Shown here piece by piece: positions 12,757 through 15,534 of a stretch of 15,534 nt of DNA. The notes below the pieces were generated by a model. That model ran no database searches. It had not been told where the DNA came from and was given only the letters and a program-made list of their open reading frames with translations. Positions within the stretch are counted from its first letter, which is position 1. Every line of letters begins with the position of its first letter. The translations under genes and the position numbers were made by a program. This DNA comes from Pusillimonas sp. UBA6240 (GTDB lineage Bacteria; Pseudomonadota; Gammaproteobacteria; Burkholderiales; Burkholderiaceae_B). The stretch is from contig DJWC01000099.1 of assembly GCA_002441445.1 (NCBI GenBank), positions 1 to 15,534 of the forward strand, in the 5' to 3' direction.

Positions 12757-15534
12757 TCAAACGGGCTTGTGCGCCGCCAGCACCGCTGCAGGCAAACGTC
12801 CTCGGCCGCCGCGCAATTGCTCGGTGAATGACGGCGCCGCGGGGCCGCGCAATGCATCGGCATCGAGCACGAGGCTCGGGGCATCCGCCCCGCGCAGCGC
12901 TTCGGCCAAGAAGGCGATATCCCGGTCCGCAGCGGCCGCCGCCTCGGTTGCCGGAGCGTCCGCGGCCTCGCCGTCATCCGCCTGAGCATTCGGCCTGACG
13001 GGCGCCTCCGCAGGGATTTGCGGTATCAGTTGCTGCGGAGTGGGCTGGAAGAGCTCGGGTGTCGGGATGGTCCTATCGCTGCTCAGCGATACCCGGCTCA
13101 ACCGTCCGTCGACGATGCGCGCCAGGAAACCAGCCTGTCTTTGCGTCAGCCTGACTGCCTGCTGGACATACAATTCATGATCCATACCCAGGCCCGCGCC
13201 TATGGAGCCGCTTTGTATATCGTCGGTGCCGAACAATCGGGGATCGCTCATGTGGCGGGCATCATCCATGCCGCGCTCTTGCTGCACCTGTTGCACCTGG
13301 CGGTTGACATACACCACCGGGTGGAAAGGCAGGTTCATGCGCGGCACTTTGGTAAACACCGCCCCATCGAAGAACACGCTGGGATCGCGCACCTGTTCTC
13401 CGGACAACGGATTGATCGGCTGCAACAACGGACCCTGGTATGGCGGCAAGCCGCCGAAAGGTTCTTGTGGAGTCACCGGGTTCTGCCCGTTGACCATGAC
13501 CGTCACCGTGGTGGTCTCCGTCACGCCACCGCTGGTTACCGTATAGGTGAAGGTGTCCTCGCCGAAAAAGCTGGGATCCGGCGTATAGGTGATCCGGCCG
13601 TCGGGTCCCAAGGTGACCGTACCCCCTTGGCCCTGGGTAATGCCGGTAACTTTCCGATCGGGATTCTCGAAACTGTCATTGCCTAGCGGATCGAGGGTGA
13701 CCGGAGTGGCGGCTTCGGTCTTGGCATGGTCTTCCACCGCATCGGGCACGGGCACGACAGTAATGTCGAGCGTCGAACCCGCCCGGCCGTTGGAGTTGCC
13801 ATCGCTGACCGTGTAATTGATCGTCGGGACCGTGCCATTCCAGTCCGGCACCGGCGTGAAGACATAGCTGCCGTCCTCGCCCAAAGTAATGGTGCCGACG
13901 CCCGGTATATCGGCGGTTTCGCCCGGCATGTAGTGCTTGCCTTGCACCTCGAAACCGATGACCTTCACCACATGGCCGTCGCTGTCCACATATGCGCCGT
14001 CTTTCAGCGTGCCGTCATTGACCAGTACATTGCCCGTTGCAATAGTGTCTTCAGGGATGACCTGCGTATCGGGCCGCGGCGCCGGCGGCGTATTGTCGAC
14101 CGTCACGGTAACCACCGCGCTTTCCGTTACCCCGCCGCTGGTAACGGTATAGGTATAGCGGTCCTCGCCCACGAAGCCCGGCTTGGGCGTGTAGGTGATG
14201 GTGCCGTCGGGGTTGACCGTCAGCGTGCCGTTGGCGGGTTCGCCGCCGGGCTCCACCGACACAACCGGGCTGGCGCCTTCGAAGCTGTCGTTATCCAGGA
14301 CCGGAGTAGTCACCGGCCGGCCGGCAATCGTCGATACACGGTCATCCGCTATGTCCACTACGGGCACGACCGTGATATTCAGCTTGGCGGTATCCGTTCT
14401 GTCTTTGCCGTCGAAGACGGTGTAGGTGATCTCGGGCACCTTGCCATGCCAATCGGCTTGCGGCGCAAAGGTATAGCTGCCGTCGGCATGTATGGTAAGC
14501 ACGCCCTTGCCTGGTATGCTGGCGATGGTGGGCGCGCCGCCGTTTACGGTGAAGATCTCTTCGAACCCATCGCCGTCCACGTCCACCTTGAACTCGGTGA
14601 CGGTCAGGACATCGCCATCGGCATCGCTGTCCGCCTGGTCGCCGATGCCGCCATTATCGATAAGATTGCCGGTCAGTGTCTCATCTTCGTTGACGAAGCG
14701 CGTATCATCCTCGGCCACAGGCGGGGTGTTGCCGTGTATGGTGATCGTCAGTTGAGCCGTCGTCGTATCGCCATCACGATCCGTAATGGTGTAGGTGAAG
14801 GTTTCGGTCAGCGTCTGCCCGCCAAGCAGCGCGGCGACATCCGCATTGCCGGTGTCCAGCGTATAGGTGTACTGGCCATCCGCGCCCAGCGTCAGACTGC
14901 CATAGGCGCCGGCCTGGTCCGTGAACGGGGTGACAGGGCCCGCCGCTGCCGGCCCATCCGCTCCTATGGTGTCATTGGTGTAGACATTTCCGCTTACAGT
15001 CGCCTCTACACCGCGGGAGATCTGATTGGCGTCGTCATCAGCCGTTGGCGCGTCGTCCACGATCTTGATGTTCAAGGACTGCGTATTGCTGTCGCCGTCC
15101 CGGTCCTTGACCGTGATGGCGAAGCTGTCGGTGGTGTCTACGCTATCCACCTTAGGCGCGCTGGTCAACGTGTACTCGTAATCGACCTTGATGGTGCCAT
15201 CGCCCGCCTTGGTGTAGCCCTTCAGTTCCAGCGTGCCGTATTGCGTGGTCACGGTCCGGCTCGTCGTGCTCAGCGCCTCGAGCTGCGCCTTGCTCAGCGT
15301 AAGCGTCTGGTCGGCGCCATTGATGTCCTTGTAGCCAATGACCACGGCATCATCCGTGTGCAGCCCATCCAGCGCCACCAGCGTGAAGCTGGCGTCGACC
15401 TTCAAGTCATTGGCATTCGGGCTGGAACCATTGGCCAAGCCGCTTTCGAACACCACCTGGTCGGCGATGTTGCCATCGGGCGTGGTAGCCGTGCGGTTGT
15501 CCGGCACGGTCACCGTCACCCCATCGTCCTCGCC
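12757..15534 (-). CDS. Giant VCBS/cadherin-like repeat surface protein, C-terminal part only
   Basis: The frame is open through the right edge, so only the last 925 residues are visible. Counting from base 15519: residues 1-155 form a T1SS-associated repeat ending DRDGDSNTQSLNIKIVDDAP; 156-263 a VCBS domain (QYTYTLDTGNADVAAL, FTYTITDRDGDTTTAQLTI); 264-477 and 478-677 are two copies of a two-domain cadherin/tandem-95-like unit. Calcium-loop-like acidic stretches (DSDADGD, DVDGDGFEE) occur at 298-320. No cysteine occurs in the visible part, as is common in large exported adhesins. The last 243 residues are different: Pro/Gln-rich, non-repetitive, with no GGxGxD RTX nonapeptides. It likely acts as a cell-surface or secreted adhesin exported by the genes downstream; 38 bp separate it from the TolC gene. 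Adhesive role and export route are inference. Confidence 0.88.
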   Translation of the reverse strand, partial: GEDDGVTVTVPDNRTATTPDGNIADQVVFESGLANGSSPNANDLKVDASFTLVALDGLHTDDAVVIGYKDINGADQTLTLSKAQLEALSTTSRTVTTQYGTLELKGYTKAGDGTIKVDYEYTLTSAPKVDSVDTTDSFAITVKDRDGDSNTQSLNIKIVDDAPTADDDANQISRGVEATVSGNVYTNDTIGADGPAAAGPVTPFTDQAGAYGSLTLGADGQYTYTLDTGNADVAALLGGQTLTETFTYTITDRDGDTTTAQLTITIHGNTPPVAEDDTRFVNEDETLTGNLIDNGGIGDQADSDADGDVLTVTEFKVDVDGDGFEEIFTVNGGAPTIASIPGKGVLTIHADGSYTFAPQADWHGKVPEITYTVFDGKDRTDTAKLNITVVPVVDIADDRVSTIAGRPVTTPVLDNDSFEGASPVVSVEPGGEPANGTLTVNPDGTITYTPKPGFVGEDRYTYTVTSGGVTESAVVTVTVDNTPPAPRPDTQVIPEDTIATGNVLVNDGTLKDGAYVDSDGHVVKVIGFEVQGKHYMPGETADIPGVGTITLGEDGSYVFTPVPDWNGTVPTINYTVSDGNSNGRAGSTLDITVVPVPDAVEDHAKTEAATPVTLDPLGNDSFENPDRKVTGITQGQGGTVTLGPDGRITYTPDPSFFGEDTFTYTVTSGGVTETTTVTVMVNGQNPVTPQEPFGGLPPYQGPLLQPINPLSGEQVRDPSVFFDGAVFTKVPRMNLPFHPVVYVNRQVQQVQQERGMDDARHMSDPRLFGTDDIQSGSIGAGLGMDHELYVQQAVRLTQRQAGFLARIVDGRLSRVSLSSDRTIPTPELFQPTPQQLIPQIPAEAPVRPNAQADDGEAADAPATEAAAAADRDIAFLAEALRGADAPSLVLDADALRGPAAPSFTEQLRGGRGRLPAAVLAAHKPV
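13489..14730 (-). repeat. Two tandem copies of a two-domain cadherin-like unit in the surface protein
   Basis: The coding units 14730-14089 and 14088-13489 repeat the same two-domain order. In each, the first domain has a DGSYTFAP/DGSYVFTP strand and an ITYTVFDG/INYTVSDG strand and ends VVPV; the second has LDNDSFE/LGNDSFE, an ITYTP strand, FVGEDRYTYTVTSGG/FFGEDTFTYTVTSGG and a TVTV end. DNA similarity is highest over the last strands (14101-14175 against 13501-13565), about 610 bases apart. The copies have diverged in sequence and length, so this is not a recent duplication. Confidence 0.8.

Overview
The window looks like a piece of a high-GC betaproteobacterial chromosome, most likely Alcaligenaceae (Bordetella/Achromobacter type). 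The main pointer is a Bug-family (TctC-like) periplasmic receptor remnant next to an AtuA/DUF4387 gene pair, a combination I associate with that group. No tRNA, rRNA, CRISPR array or insertion sequence was seen.

Left part (1-4112): the 3' part of a plus-strand ApbE-type FAD:protein FMN transferase, then a minus-strand catabolic operon reading right to left: ornithine cyclodeaminase/mu-crystallin family dehydrogenase, AtuA-family (DUF1446) protein, DUF4387 protein, and a truncated, probably frameshifted Bug receptor. The operon genes are separated by 1-9 bp or overlap. A good sigma70-like promoter sits upstream of the cyclodeaminase gene. The decayed receptor at the far end and the atypical tail of ApbE suggest an old rearrangement junction near 740-980.

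Middle part (4113-6722): a HAD phosphatase (+), a convergent small protein with an FmdE-like HxCP motif (-), a divergent intergenic region full of perfect GC-rich palindromes, and an unrecognised 239-residue protein (+) with a very strong ribosome binding site.

Right part (6804-15534): a tightly packed minus-strand export operon. In transcription order it holds the C-terminal 925 residues of a giant cadherin/VCBS-type repeat surface protein (start outside the window), a TolC-family outer membrane lipoprotein, a short periplasmic HlyD-type adaptor, a membrane-anchored HlyD-type adaptor with a GAF-like cytoplasmic N-terminus, and a 702-residue fusion of a PqqD-like N-terminal domain, an M50 site-2 protease membrane core (HELGH) and a HlyD-like periplasmic domain. 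No ABC transporter ATPase or RND pump lies among the export genes visible here. The simplest reading is a type I-like export or surface-display system for the repeat protein in which the M50-HlyD fusion and the GAF-HlyD protein occupy the inner membrane positions. That is the most interesting part of the window. The mechanism is inference, but the gene content and architecture are read directly from the sequence.
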